From contig NZ_CP058246.1 in assembly GCF_013388355.1 (NCBI RefSeq), positions 2,170,001 to 2,234,000 of the forward strand: a stretch of 64,000 bases of DNA, written 5' to 3'. Of the stretch, positions 1 to 8,915 are shown piece by piece (the stretch's first letter is position 1; each line of letters begins with the position of its first letter). The DNA is from Flavobacterium sp. LPB0248. Its GTDB lineage: Bacteria > Bacteroidota > Bacteroidia > Flavobacteriales > Flavobacteriaceae. A program made the position numbers and the translations under genes. The notes under the pieces were generated by a model that saw only the letters and a list, made by a program, of their open reading frames with translations, ran no database searches and was not told the DNA's origin.

Positions 1-723
1 CATAGAAGCAAAATAATCAGCTCGGCAAATTTCTTAAGCGGAGGTGTTTATGAAAAAATCAATCGTGTTAATGAGTACATGAATTTAAGAGCTGAAAACG
101 ACGAACTTGTACTTGAGAACGCAAGATTAAAAAGTCTTTTATTTAACAAAGAAGACACATCCAAATTACCTTTACCAGATACCATTAAAGGTTTAAAACC
201 TGCTGATATCATTGTGTCAAAAGTAATTCATAACACGTACAGCACACACGAAAATTTTCTTACTTTAAATTCTGGATCCAATGATGGCGTAAAACCAGAT
301 ATGGGAGTAATAAACAGTTTAGGAATTGTTGGTATCGTAGATGACACATCACCAAGATATTCTACTGTTGTGAGTATTTTGAACATGAAATCTCAGATTA
401 ATGCCAAGTTGAAAAAATCAAATCATTTTGGTTCTTTGACATGGGATGGAAAAAGTACAGGATTTGTACAGCTAAGAGACGTTCCAAGATTAGCTTCAGT
501 TAGAAAAGGAGATACAATTGTAACAGGAGGACAGTCTGTAATTTTCCCTGAAGGGATCAATATCGGAACTGTTGAAACAATTTACAAAGAAACCCAAACA
601 AGTTTTTATGTTATAAAAGTTAAGTTATTTAACGATATGACAAACTTAGGACACGTCTATATTATCAAGAGTAAGGACAGAGAGGAACTTATTAATTTAG
701 AAAACAAAGAAAAAAATGAATAG
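1..723 (+). CDS. mreC: Rod shape-determining protein MreC, 5' end outside window
   Basis: MreC is the periplasmic bitopic scaffold of the elongasome, linking MreB to PBP2 and RodA. The reading frame is open from base 1, so the N-terminus and membrane helix lie outside the window. The internal ATG at 79 is not the real start, because in-frame residues before it (HRSKIISSANF and onward) already read as MreC. A coiled-coil stretch rich in Glu, Asn and Leu (MNLRAENDELVLENARLK) is followed by the beta-barrel MreC domain with typical elements such as NSGSNDGVKPDMGVIN and VRKGDTIVTGG. The stop overlaps mreD by 8 bases, and gene order matches the usual mreB-mreC-mreD-mrdA-rodA operon, so mreB is expected just upstream. 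Confidence 0.95.
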   Translation, partial: HRSKIISSANFLSGGVYEKINRVNEYMNLRAENDELVLENARLKSLLFNKEDTSKLPLPDTIKGLKPADIIVSKVIHNTYSTHENFLTLNSGSNDGVKPDMGVINSLGIVGIVDDTSPRYSTVVSILNMKSQINAKLKKSNHFGSLTWDGKSTGFVQLRDVPRLASVRKGDTIVTGGQSVIFPEGINIGTVETIYKETQTSFYVIKVKLFNDMTNLGHVYIIKSKDREELINLENKEKNE

Positions 724-1222
724 CGCTCTGTTAGTCAATATTTTTCGATTTATTATGTTACTGGCAATTCAGATTGTTATTTTCAACAATATGAATTTCT
801 TAGGATATATAAGTCCCTTTCCGTATATCTTGTATATCATTCTTTATCCAGTAAACAGCAATAAAGCAGGATTAATTATTTCTAGCTTTTTCTTGGGACT
901 AATAATGGATATGTTCTGTAATTCCGGCGGAATACATGCAACTGCTTGTGTTATTTTAGCGTATTACAGACCTTACATTTTTAAATTTTCTTTTGGTTTA
1001 AGTTATGAATATCAGACTATTAAACTGAATGATTCTCTAACACCAGAACGATTTTCATTTATACTGGTCTCGGTTTTAATGCACCATATTGTATTATTTG
1101 TTTTGGAAGCATTTCAGTTCAAATTCATCTGGGACATTTTGCTCCGAACCTTATTTAGTTCTATCTTTACTATAATCACCTCAATAATAATAATTTATCT
1201 TATTAAGCCCAATAAACGATGA
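716..1222 (+). CDS. mreD: Rod shape-determining protein MreD
   Basis: A 168-residue integral membrane protein with about five hydrophobic helices and few charges, matching MreD in size and position. The motif FFLGLIMDMFCNSGGIHA resembles the conserved MreD segment around a GLxxD motif. MreD works with MreC in the inner-membrane elongasome that directs lateral wall synthesis. It overlaps mreC by 8 bases and the downstream PBP2 gene by 4 (ATGA), which suggests translational coupling. Sequence similarity within MreD is low, so the name rests on both topology and operon context. Confidence 0.92.
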   Translation: MNSALLVNIFRFIMLLAIQIVIFNNMNFLGYISPFPYILYIILYPVNSNKAGLIISSFFLGLIMDMFCNSGGIHATACVILAYYRPYIFKFSFGLSYEYQTIKLNDSLTPERFSFILVSVLMHHIVLFVLEAFQFKFIWDILLRTLFSSIFTIITSIIIIYLIKPNKR

Positions 1223-3192
1223 GAAAAGTCTTGCTGCCCACTATAATTATTATTGCAGCGTCTTTGCTAGTGATTAGGATTTTTTACTTGCAGATTATTG
1301 ATGATTCTTTTAAATTGAAATCGGAAAATAATGCGATAAAAAAAGTATATGACTATCCTGAAAGAGGTTATATTTATGATCGTAACGGAAAACTTCTTGT
1401 TGCGAATCAGGCTTCTTATGACATCATGGTTATTCCAAGAGATATAAAAAAGGATTTAAACATTGCCGAATTTTGTGCCCTTTTAAATATTACCGAAGAA
1501 GAATATCATAAACGTATTGAAAAAGCAAAAGTCTACAGCCCAAGACTTCCTTCTGTATTTTTATCTCAGCTGAATAAAAATGAATTTGCCGCTTTTCAGG
1601 AAAAAATCAGAAAATATGATGGTTTTTACTTCCAGAAAAGATCACTTCGTGATTATGAAGTAGATTACGGAGCCAATATTTTTGGTTTTATTACACAGGT
1701 GAACGAAAAACAGATCGAAAAAAATCCTTACTACAATAGTGGTGATTTAATTGGTAAACAAGGTGTAGAACAAAGCTATGAAGAAATTTTACGAGGAATA
1801 AAAGGGGTAAAATACATTCAGAAAGATAAATACAACCGAGAAATTGGCCCATATAAAGAAGGGAAATACGACACCATTGCTGTAGCTGGGGAAGATATCA
1901 ATTTAACTATTGATGCCGAACTTCAAAAATATGGAGAGGAATTGATGATTAACAAAAGAGGAGGTATTGTGGCAATTGAACCTAAATCTGGAGAAATTCT
2001 AGCATTGGTTACTGCCCCTTCTTATGATCCAGGTATTTTGGTAGGACGCCAAAGATCTAAAAATTACACACTTTTATATCACGATTCTATTGCAAAACCT
2101 TTATATGACAGAGGACTTTTAGCAGAATACCCTCCAGGTTCTCCATTCAAAATCCTGACTGGTTTAGTTGCATTGCAAGAAGGCGTAATAAATGAACAAA
2201 CTACTTTTATGTGTCATCATGGATTTAGTTATGGTGGAGGCCGATTCATGAAATGCCACGGTTTTGGTCCGCATCAATTGCATAACGGAATTTACAACTC
2301 TTGTAATACTTATTTCGGACAAGCCTATATGCTTACGATCAACAAGTACAAAGATCCCGGTCAAGCTGTTGATGTTTGGAGCAGTCACGTAAAAAGTTTT
2401 GGTTTAGGACAATTTATGGGATATGATTTACCTATTGGAAAACGAGGAAATATTCCAACTTCTAAAACTTATAAAAGAATTTACCCTAACGGAGGATGGA
2501 GAAGCTCAACCATTGTATCGAATGCAATTGGTCAGGGAGAGGTTTTAATGACTCCTATTCAATTAGCCAACATGATGGCCACCGTTGCAAATCAGGGTTA
2601 TTATTATACTCCTCACATCATCAAAAAAATTGAGGGAGAAAAAATAGACGAAAAGTTCACGACAAAGCACGTGACTACGATTGATCAAAAATATTTCCCG
2701 CCGGTTATCAGCGGACTATTTGATGTTTACAACAAAGGTACAGCTTACAGTCTTCGAGTAGAAGGAATTGATATTTGCGGAAAAACAGGTACTGCTGAGA
2801 ACTTTGCCAAAATAAACGGTAAAAGAACCCAGCTTAAAGACCACTCTATATTTGTTGCTTTTGCCCCAAAAGACAATCCGAAAATAGCTATTGCAGTTAT
2901 GATTGAAAACGGAGGTTTTGGAGCAACAGTAGCAGGTCCGATTGCGAGTTTAATGATTGAAAAATATCTAAGAAAAAAAATCACAAGAACAGATCTAGAA
3001 GTAAGAGTATTAAACAAAAGCTTACTTTCGGAATATGCTAAAGTAGGCGGAATAAGTGACGCTCTTAAAATTGAATCTGTGCCAAAAGATTCTGTATTAC
3101 AAGCTAAAATTATAAAGCCAAAAGCACCTATTACAACGGCACCAAAAACTGAAGTTAAAAAAACAGCGGTAGACACAACTAAGAAAAACTAA
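1219..3192 (+). CDS. mrdA: Penicillin-binding protein 2 (elongation transpeptidase)
   Basis: A 657-residue class B PBP with one N-terminal membrane helix (about residues 5-24), the PBP dimerisation/pedestal region (RGYIYDRNGKLL near residue 52) and a transpeptidase domain. The catalytic motifs are visible: SPFK with Ser308 and Lys311, SCN at 361-363, and KTG at 522-524. Several Cys and His residues just before the SCN motif (CHHG, KCHGFGPH) lie where some PBP2 enzymes bind structural zinc; that role is an inference here. The C-terminal tail after about residue 610 is Lys/Pro/Thr-rich and probably disordered. It cross-links lateral-wall peptidoglycan with RodA, encoded 15 bases downstream. Confidence 0.95.
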   Translation: MRKVLLPTIIIIAASLLVIRIFYLQIIDDSFKLKSENNAIKKVYDYPERGYIYDRNGKLLVANQASYDIMVIPRDIKKDLNIAEFCALLNITEEEYHKRIEKAKVYSPRLPSVFLSQLNKNEFAAFQEKIRKYDGFYFQKRSLRDYEVDYGANIFGFITQVNEKQIEKNPYYNSGDLIGKQGVEQSYEEILRGIKGVKYIQKDKYNREIGPYKEGKYDTIAVAGEDINLTIDAELQKYGEELMINKRGGIVAIEPKSGEILALVTAPSYDPGILVGRQRSKNYTLLYHDSIAKPLYDRGLLAEYPPGSPFKILTGLVALQEGVINEQTTFMCHHGFSYGGGRFMKCHGFGPHQLHNGIYNSCNTYFGQAYMLTINKYKDPGQAVDVWSSHVKSFGLGQFMGYDLPIGKRGNIPTSKTYKRIYPNGGWRSSTIVSNAIGQGEVLMTPIQLANMMATVANQGYYYTPHIIKKIEGEKIDEKFTTKHVTTIDQKYFPPVISGLFDVYNKGTAYSLRVEGIDICGKTGTAENFAKINGKRTQLKDHSIFVAFAPKDNPKIAIAVMIENGGFGATVAGPIASLMIEKYLRKKITRTDLEVRVLNKSLLSEYAKVGGISDALKIESVPKDSVLQAKIIKPKAPITTAPKTEVKKTAVDTTKKN

Positions 3193-3207
3193 GAAAGATT
3201 ATTTCAA

Positions 3208-4443
3208 ATGAAAAATCAAAGTGTAAAAAATAATATTGATTGGATAAGTGTCTTTATCTACATTGCGCTGGTAACTTTAGGTTGGCTTAATATCTATTCG
3301 TCTTCTTTATTATCAACCGATGGAACTTATCAAAAACAGCTGATTTTCATCTGCTGCACTATTCCATTGATATTTGTTGTGCTTTTTGTTGATGGTAAAT
3401 TTTATGAAAAATATGCCAGTATTATATTTGGAGTTTCCTTATTGTCTCTCGCTGGATTATTTCTCTTTGGAAAAACCATTGCAGGACAGCGATGCTGGTA
3501 TGCCATAGGAAGCTTCACTTTACAGCCATCTGAGTTTGCAAAAGCTGCCACTTCTTTGGCATTAGCCAAATACCTGAGTGATACACAAATCAACTTAAAA
3601 GAAACCAATAGACAAATTCAAGCTTTGGCTATTATGCTTTTGCCTGTAATATTGATTTTACCACAGCCAGACCCTGGAAGTGCTTTAATCTATAGCGCGT
3701 TCATCCTTGTTCTATATAGAGAAGGTTTGCCTTCTTGGTACGTTTGGACAGCATTTATAACTATTGTTCTTTTCGTTCTTACTTTAGTTTTAGAGCCATA
3801 TGCAGTTATTGGAATGGCTTTTATCGTGTTGGCCATTATACATTTTAAAGGCAGAGTAGTTGACAGAAATATTATTTTAAGCGGTATTTTATTGGTCTTA
3901 ATTTCTGGATTTGTTTTCTCTGTTGATTATGTATTTGACAATGTTTTTAAACAGCACCACAGAGATCGTTTCAATATTTTACTAGGCAAAACTGTAGATA
4001 TGAAAGGGATTGGATACAATACCAACCAATCTGAAATTGCCATTGGATCTGGAGGATGGATAGGAAAAGGTTTTCTTGAAGGTACACAAACCAAAGGAGG
4101 ATTTGTTCCAGAGCAACATACCGATTATATTTTTACAACGGTTGGTGAAGAATGGGGTTTTGCAGGTTCTTTTGTTGTTATTCTACTTTTTGTGAGTTTA
4201 TTACTTAGAGTAATTTACTTAGCAGAAAGACAGAAGACAAAATTCAGTCGGGTTTACGGATATTGTGTTGCCGCAATTCTCTTTATACATTTCTTTGTAA
4301 ACATTGCCATGGTAATCGGAATTTTCCCAACAATCGGGGTTCCTCTGCCCTTCTTTTCATATGGAGGTTCTGGACTCTGGGGATTTACAATTTTGCTGTT
4401 TATTTTCCTTAAAATGGATGCCAATAAAGTGAATGAATGGTAA
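3208..4443 (+). CDS. rodA: RodA, SEDS peptidoglycan glycosyltransferase
   Basis: A 411-residue polytopic protein of the SEDS family (about ten helices). Family signatures are visible: GQRCWYAIGSFTLQPSEFAK in the N-terminal half, PDPGSALI in the middle, the EQHTDYIFTTVGEEWG segment carrying the conserved acidic residue, and GIFPTIGVPLPFFSYGGSG near the C-terminus. RodA polymerises lipid II in complex with PBP2, encoded immediately upstream. It closes the mre operon and is followed by a strong hairpin terminator. RodA rather than FtsW is favoured by the operon context. Confidence 0.95.
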   Translation: MKNQSVKNNIDWISVFIYIALVTLGWLNIYSSSLLSTDGTYQKQLIFICCTIPLIFVVLFVDGKFYEKYASIIFGVSLLSLAGLFLFGKTIAGQRCWYAIGSFTLQPSEFAKAATSLALAKYLSDTQINLKETNRQIQALAIMLLPVILILPQPDPGSALIYSAFILVLYREGLPSWYVWTAFITIVLFVLTLVLEPYAVIGMAFIVLAIIHFKGRVVDRNIILSGILLVLISGFVFSVDYVFDNVFKQHHRDRFNILLGKTVDMKGIGYNTNQSEIAIGSGGWIGKGFLEGTQTKGGFVPEQHTDYIFTTVGEEWGFAGSFVVILLFVSLLLRVIYLAERQKTKFSRVYGYCVAAILFIHFFVNIAMVIGIFPTIGVPLPFFSYGGSGLWGFTILLFIFLKMDANKVNEW

Positions 4444-4518
4444 TGTTTAAGATATTGAATTTTTAAATGCCAAATTTCAATTAGAAATTACTTTTATACA
4501 ACTAAATAATTTAACCTA

Positions 4519-4558
4519 AAGCTGTAATTACGTTTTAAAAACTAATTACAGCTTTTTT
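4519..4558 (+). terminator. Intrinsic terminator of the mre operon
   Basis: A perfect 12-bp stem (4519-4530 with 4543-4554) and 12-base loop run into a T tract (4553-4558), 75 bases after the rodA stop. Confidence 0.85.
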
Positions 4559-4651
4559 GTTTTTACCCTTACTTCATAACTCCCATTTTATTTACTAAGC
4601 AAGATATATATTATATAGCAGAAATCTCAACAACAACTAAACAACAAGCAT

Positions 4652-4683
4652 AAAAAAATCCGAAGCTGCAACTTCGGATTTTT
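4652..4683. terminator. Bidirectional hairpin terminator between rodA and the DedA gene
   Basis: The GC-containing stem (ATCCGAAG/CTTCGGAT) is flanked by A and T tracts on both sides. It lies 17 bases past the stop of the minus-strand DedA gene and can also catch read-through from rodA. Confidence 0.85.
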
Positions 4684-4700
4684 ATTATTCTTTTTATTGA

Positions 4701-5381
4701 TTATATCTGTTCGTTTGGTGTCTTTTTAAGCAATTTTAATATAACAGGAAACGTTGAAATAATAATGATAATGATAATAATATATTCAATGTGTTTCTTT
4801 AAATCTATTCCTTGTTTTAAGAACACGCCGTATAAATAATGTCCTGCGAAGATTAATATAAACGACCAAAGAAAAGAACTCAAAACATTATAAAACATAA
4901 ACTTCTTTCTATCCATCGAAACGATTCCAGCAACGATTGGAGCAAAAGTTCTAAAAATTGGCAGGAAGCGCGCATAAATGATTGCTTTTCCTCCATATTT
5001 TTCAAAAAAGTCTTTTGATTGAAGCAGGTATTTTTTCTTAAACCAGAAGGTATCTTCTTTTTTAAACAAATAATAACCGCTTTTTGCACCAAACCAATAA
5101 CCAGTCATATTACCTAAAACACCCATTATAGCAACAGCTGTTGCAAGTAGAAATACATTTAGAAAATCATTCGGAATATAGGCAACATTTTCAATTAGAT
5201 CACGACTGTAAATACCCGCTAAGAAAAGTAAACTATCTCCAGGCAGAAAAAAACCTGCAAAAAGTCCTGTCTCAGCAAAAACTATAAACAGAACAATAAA
5301 CAACCCAATCTGAAAACCTCCGACGCTTAAAGTAATATAAAATTCAGGGTTTAGTAACTGAGTCCATTCAAAATTATTCAT
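4701..5381 (-). CDS. DedA/VTT-family membrane protein
   Basis: A 226-residue inner-membrane protein with the DedA (SNARE-associated/VTT) fold. The amphipathic re-entrant segment carries the family acidic residues Glu37 (FAETGL) and Asp49 (FLPGDSLLFLAG). The basic motif YARFLPIFRTFAPIVAG (about 136-152) contains the conserved arginines. DedA proteins are implicated in lipid-carrier or phospholipid flipping and in proton-motive-force homeostasis; the substrate of this one cannot be read from sequence. The last helix contains an unbroken run of isoleucines (201-208) encoded by ATN codons. It is monocistronic, convergent with rodA, with terminators on both sides. Confidence 0.9.
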   Translation of the reverse strand: MNNFEWTQLLNPEFYITLSVGGFQIGLFIVLFIVFAETGLFAGFFLPGDSLLFLAGIYSRDLIENVAYIPNDFLNVFLLATAVAIMGVLGNMTGYWFGAKSGYYLFKKEDTFWFKKKYLLQSKDFFEKYGGKAIIYARFLPIFRTFAPIVAGIVSMDRKKFMFYNVLSSFLWSFILIFAGHYLYGVFLKQGIDLKKHIEYIIIIIIIISTFPVILKLLKKTPNEQI

Positions 5382-5474
5382 AAATGTGATTGGTTATTTT
5401 TTATAGTTCGTGAAAGTAACAATAATTTACCTTAACCACAATAAAATGCAGTATTTTAAACATAAATTAACTAT

Positions 5475-5505
5475 TAAAAAAAGCCCAAACTAATTGTTCG
5501 GGCTT
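5475..5505 (-). terminator. Terminator after the HMA-domain gene
   Basis: The stem AAGCCC(A)AAC/GTTCGGGCTT with one mismatch is followed, reading the minus strand, by a T run. It lies 10 bases past the stop of the HMA gene. Confidence 0.75.
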
Positions 5506-5514
5506 CTCTAATTA

Positions 5515-5856
5515 TTATTCTCTTACATACTTGCAACAGCTGTGTAAGTTGTCATAATCTTCAGTAGTCGATTTAACTTCCTTAGTATCATGACCTGCCT
5601 TTGCTATTGCTTTATTTAAATCTGAAGGAGAACATTTCTCTTCGTTTAAAATAACTGAAAGCTGGTGCGAACCAACATCCCAAATTGCCGTTTTTACTCC
5701 CGGAACGCCGTAAGCTGCTTTTTCAATTCGTTTCTTACATTGTTCACAGTTTCCATTTACTTCTGTAGTGTATTTTAAATTCTTATTCTTTTTAGTTTGA
5801 GCCTGAGCTGAAAAACCCAGAAAAACCATCATTGCGATTAAAACTATTTTATTCAT
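5515..5856 (-). CDS. Exported heavy-metal-associated (HMA) domain protein
   Basis: A 113-residue protein with a signal peptide (MNKIVLIAMMVFLGFSAQAQ) and a single ferredoxin-like HMA domain. The metal-binding CxxC is Cys37/Cys40 (GNCEQCKKRI), and the partner half carries VPGVKTAIWDV and a SVIL strand. A second thiol cluster, Cys107-Cys108, sits at the C-terminus in LHSCCKY. It probably binds a soft metal such as copper in the periplasm. It is the last gene of a minus-strand set, 41 bases after a TonB receptor that itself has a vicinal CC, so it may receive metal imported by that receptor (inference). Confidence 0.88.
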   Translation of the reverse strand: MNKIVLIAMMVFLGFSAQAQTKKNKNLKYTTEVNGNCEQCKKRIEKAAYGVPGVKTAIWDVGSHQLSVILNEEKCSPSDLNKAIAKAGHDTKEVKSTTEDYDNLHSCCKYVRE

Positions 5857-5897
5857 TGTATTTAATTTATTGTTATTGAAATTGATTTTTGATATTG

Positions 5898-7904
5898 TTA
5901 TTTAATTTTAAATCTAAGTCCTGCATAATACATTTGTCCAAAAATTGGCGCGTATGCAATCGATGCATCAAAATTAGGCCCAAAAGGATCATTTGCTCCT
6001 AAAATTGCTTTTTCTTGTTTGTAATTTCCAATATTTTCTCCTCCTATATATACTTCAAAAACTGGCGAAAATACGCGGGTAACTTGCGCATTCATTACCG
6101 CATACGATGGTGAAAAATCAGGAAACTGATCTCCTGCAGGATTTGTGGCAGTATAAGGCAACTGCTGTTTTCCTGACCAATTATAGGTAAAATCAAATCT
6201 CCATTGCTTGTCGTTATTCATCGTAGTTTCGTATTCTAGATTCCCTAAGAAACGATGTTTTGCCTGTAATGGACGCTGAAATGTCCCTCTCAAATAATCA
6301 GTCTGAATATCATAATATTTGTAAGCCGTTCTTAAATTTAAGTTGTGAATCAATTCGTAATTAAACTCGAGTTGAAGACTGTTTGCAAAAGAACTTCCTT
6401 TCAAATCGTAAAACAATACTTGTTGCGGACTTTGCATCACATCTACAACTGCCTGATTTTGAAAATCGGTTCTATAAAGATCAAAACCTGCATCGGCATT
6501 TCTGTTGAAAAGACGGAATTTCTGCGAAAAACTCACACCATAATTCCATGCAATTTCTGGATTTAATCCGTACACTTTTCCATTAGAATCTAAAATCGAA
6601 AAAGTTCTTGAACTAGCAAAAAGCTGCTGATTCTCGGCAAAGATATTAGCAGAACGCTTTCCTCTTCCTGCAGAAAAACGAACTACTCCATTCTTCCAAG
6701 GATTATACCTCATGTGCAATCTTGGCGTAACAAAAAGTCCCAATCGGTTATGATTGTCAACTCTTCCTCCTAAAATCAAACTGAAATTATCTGTATTATC
6801 GTAAGTATATTCAAAGAAAGCCCCAACAGAGTTATCAATTCTGCTTACATCGGTTACGTTTACAAATTCCTGATATTGGTCGTAAGTAAAATTCAGACCC
6901 GTTGAAAACTTATGCATCGTATTATTGATGATCGAATTGAAAATCAAATTAGAATAAAAACTATTTTGCTTGATATCGTATTGATTCAAACCATAATAAG
7001 AATCCTGTTTATGACTATTAAATGCATTTTGAAAACCAATACTTTGATATGGCATGTCTTTAAATACATATCCGATTTTTGTAGAAACATCAAAACGTTC
7101 TGTATTGATTTCTGAACCCCAATAGTTAGTTGTGCCGCGATCACGATCTTTATCAAAATTAACTTCTCCAGTTTGCTTTTTATCATTCATATATCTGAAA
7201 TTGATAAAACTTACCAAACCACTTTCAGGATTGTAATATTGATAACGATTTAAAACATTTATTTGTTTTCCTAACGGATTATCTAGAAAACCATCTTTGT
7301 TCATATCGTTTTTTGCTACACGAGCATTTCCGTGAACAAATAAACTAGTAGCCCATTTATCTGATAATTTTTTATTGAAATGGGTATTCAATTCAAAACG
7401 AGAATCGGTTGAACCATAAGCGTTCAGAAAGAAAGGAATATCATTTAACGGTTTTAAAAGCTCTGTATTAATTTGCCCTGAAATACTCTCATAGCCGTTT
7501 ATAACACTCCCCGCACCTTTTGTAATTTGAACGCTTTCAATCCATGTTCCTGGTGTAAATGATAAACCGTAAGCTTGAGAAGCTCCACGAACAGAAGGGA
7601 TATTTTCTTCTGTAATCATTAAGTATGGACTGGTTAATCCAAGCATTTTGATTTGCTTGGTTCCTGTTAAGGCATCAGAAAAATTAACATCAATTGACGG
7701 ATTGGTCTCAAAACTTTCTGCCAGATTACAGCAAGCCGCCTTAAGCAGTTCTTTACTTGTAATTACAGATGTATTGGCTGTTACTGTAAAGGATTTTTTA
7801 ATCCCTTTTTGCTTTTTTGTAATTTTTACTTCTTGCAGATCTTCTTGCGAAAAGGCAGAAATAGAAAGTAAAAACGCTGCAAAAAGCATTATATTTTTTT
7901 GCAT
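5898..7904 (-). CDS. TonB-dependent receptor, probable metal (copper-type) uptake
   Basis: A 668-residue outer-membrane receptor with a signal peptide cleaved near residue 20 (SAFSQ), a plug domain (about 40-145; KGAGSVINGYESISGQINTE) and a 22-strand-type barrel ending in an aromatic-rich strand (MYYAGLRFKIK). It lacks the N-terminal carboxypeptidase-like domain common in Bacteroidota SusC-type receptors, so it resembles classical siderophore/metal receptors. A vicinal Cys58-Cys59 (KAACCNLAESF) lies at the start of the plug, which is unusual for a receptor and suggests soft-metal binding. The flanking genes, an HMA protein and an HYC/CC/PP protein, support a copper-like substrate; the metal itself is inferred. 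Confidence 0.9.
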   Translation of the reverse strand: MQKNIMLFAAFLLSISAFSQEDLQEVKITKKQKGIKKSFTVTANTSVITSKELLKAACCNLAESFETNPSIDVNFSDALTGTKQIKMLGLTSPYLMITEENIPSVRGASQAYGLSFTPGTWIESVQITKGAGSVINGYESISGQINTELLKPLNDIPFFLNAYGSTDSRFELNTHFNKKLSDKWATSLFVHGNARVAKNDMNKDGFLDNPLGKQINVLNRYQYYNPESGLVSFINFRYMNDKKQTGEVNFDKDRDRGTTNYWGSEINTERFDVSTKIGYVFKDMPYQSIGFQNAFNSHKQDSYYGLNQYDIKQNSFYSNLIFNSIINNTMHKFSTGLNFTYDQYQEFVNVTDVSRIDNSVGAFFEYTYDNTDNFSLILGGRVDNHNRLGLFVTPRLHMRYNPWKNGVVRFSAGRGKRSANIFAENQQLFASSRTFSILDSNGKVYGLNPEIAWNYGVSFSQKFRLFNRNADAGFDLYRTDFQNQAVVDVMQSPQQVLFYDLKGSSFANSLQLEFNYELIHNLNLRTAYKYYDIQTDYLRGTFQRPLQAKHRFLGNLEYETTMNNDKQWRFDFTYNWSGKQQLPYTATNPAGDQFPDFSPSYAVMNAQVTRVFSPVFEVYIGGENIGNYKQEKAILGANDPFGPNFDASIAYAPIFGQMYYAGLRFKIK

Positions 7905-8023
7905 AAAAAATGATTTTAATGTTTAAATAGAATTACATTTTAGATGTTTTTACAAGAACAAAAACGATCAAAATGTAAACACAAAGCCTTAATCAAGACT
8001 TGTATTGCATCTTAACATCAAAA

Positions 8024-8422
8024 TCAGGAATAGAAAATATACTGATGGTATAATTTAAATAAGGGGGGCGCATTTGCATCAGCATAATACGAGAGAACTT
8101 CTTTCTTTTTGAAAGTTGGAATTTCTAAAAAGACTAGAGGTTTATAATCTTGTACAACAGCTGGAAAAGCAAATTGAAAAAAGAAGAATTTGATGGTCGC
8201 GTTGTCTGATTTCTTTTCGAAATGAACAACTTTATCTTTACAGCAAGAGTTTTCTTTTTCTTTAGAACCGCAACATTTCTTTTCAACAACTGGTTCTGCC
8301 GTAGTTTTTAAAGAAACTGAAGCAATTTCTCCGCCACAATAGTGCACATCAAAAGCAAACCCAATATTGGAGACCAATAAAAGGAGCGCTAAAAACAGAC
8401 CTGTACACTTTTTCAAATTCAT
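8024..8422 (-). CDS. HYC_CC_PP-type exported small protein
   Basis: A 132-residue protein with an N-terminal hydrophobic signal segment (residues 7-24). The motifs that give this Bacteroidota family its name are present: HYC at 27-29, vicinal CC pairs at 50-51 and 60-61, and PP at 119-120 (NAPPLFKLYHQYIF). The Cys/His content suggests thiol metal binding. It lies 119 bases upstream of the CC-containing TonB receptor and in the same direction, so the pair plus the HMA gene probably act as one metal-handling set. No biochemical function is known to me. Confidence 0.85.
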   Translation of the reverse strand: MNLKKCTGLFLALLLLVSNIGFAFDVHYCGGEIASVSLKTTAEPVVEKKCCGSKEKENSCCKDKVVHFEKKSDNATIKFFFFQFAFPAVVQDYKPLVFLEIPTFKKKEVLSYYADANAPPLFKLYHQYIFYS

Positions 8423-8468
8423 ACTGCAAAGCTATTTAAAAACCGCATAAAAAAAACCTAAACAAATG

Positions 8469-8915
8469 TTATTTTTTAGTTTTTTGAAGCTGATAGTAAA
8501 ATCCAGGAATAAATAATAGCACTAAAATAGGTTGAATTAAAAATCGACGCACATAAAAAAGAAGCCAATTGCAGTCTGGAAAATATTCGAGAATAATATA
8601 AAATGCTATTAAAAACAAGACTAAAAATAAACCGTACACAAATAGACTAAACTTAAAAATATCCCGATCTTGAAATAAGGCAAAAATTAGCCAAAGAGAT
8701 AGAGCCGAATTTAAACAATAACGAAAAAAAAGTCCTGCAAAAAGTTTTAGGTCTTCTACAGGAGGATGTGGAATGGAATGAAAATCGGTATTAAAATATA
8801 TCAGAAATGGATCATAAAACAATTTTCTTTCAAATGTTCTAATTAAAGCCAAACCTATTACAACAACAATTGCAGTAAAGATTTTAAATCTATTCTCTTT
8901 TAATTTATTTAGCAT
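8469..8915 (-). CDS. Exosortase F system-associated membrane protein
   Basis: A 148-residue protein starting MLNKLKENRFKI, with about four hydrophobic helices. It matches the family found beside exosortase XrtF in flavobacteria (conserved elements ERKLFYDPFL and FFRYCLNSALSL). A longer reading from 8960 would overlap XrtF by 56 bases. The ATG at 8915 leaves an 11-base overlap and places the first helix correctly, so it is preferred. Its role is unknown; co-occurrence and overlap with XrtF suggest a partner in the same protein-sorting or processing step. Confidence 0.85.
   Translation of the reverse strand: MLNKLKENRFKIFTAIVVVIGLALIRTFERKLFYDPFLIYFNTDFHSIPHPPVEDLKLFAGLFFRYCLNSALSLWLIFALFQDRDIFKFSLFVYGLFLVLFLIAFYIILEYFPDCNWLLFYVRRFLIQPILVLLFIPGFYYQLQKTKK

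Noticed and set aside
2745-3176. 143-codon open frame on the minus strand inside the PBP2 gene
   Set aside because: It is fully antisense to the conserved transpeptidase domain, has no recognisable domain, and lies in a compact operon.
4740-4800. Run of ATN-like trinucleotides in the DedA gene, possible phase-variable repeat
   Set aside because: The units are imperfect (ATT, ATA, ATC mixed) and in-frame changes would only alter the isoleucine run of a membrane helix.
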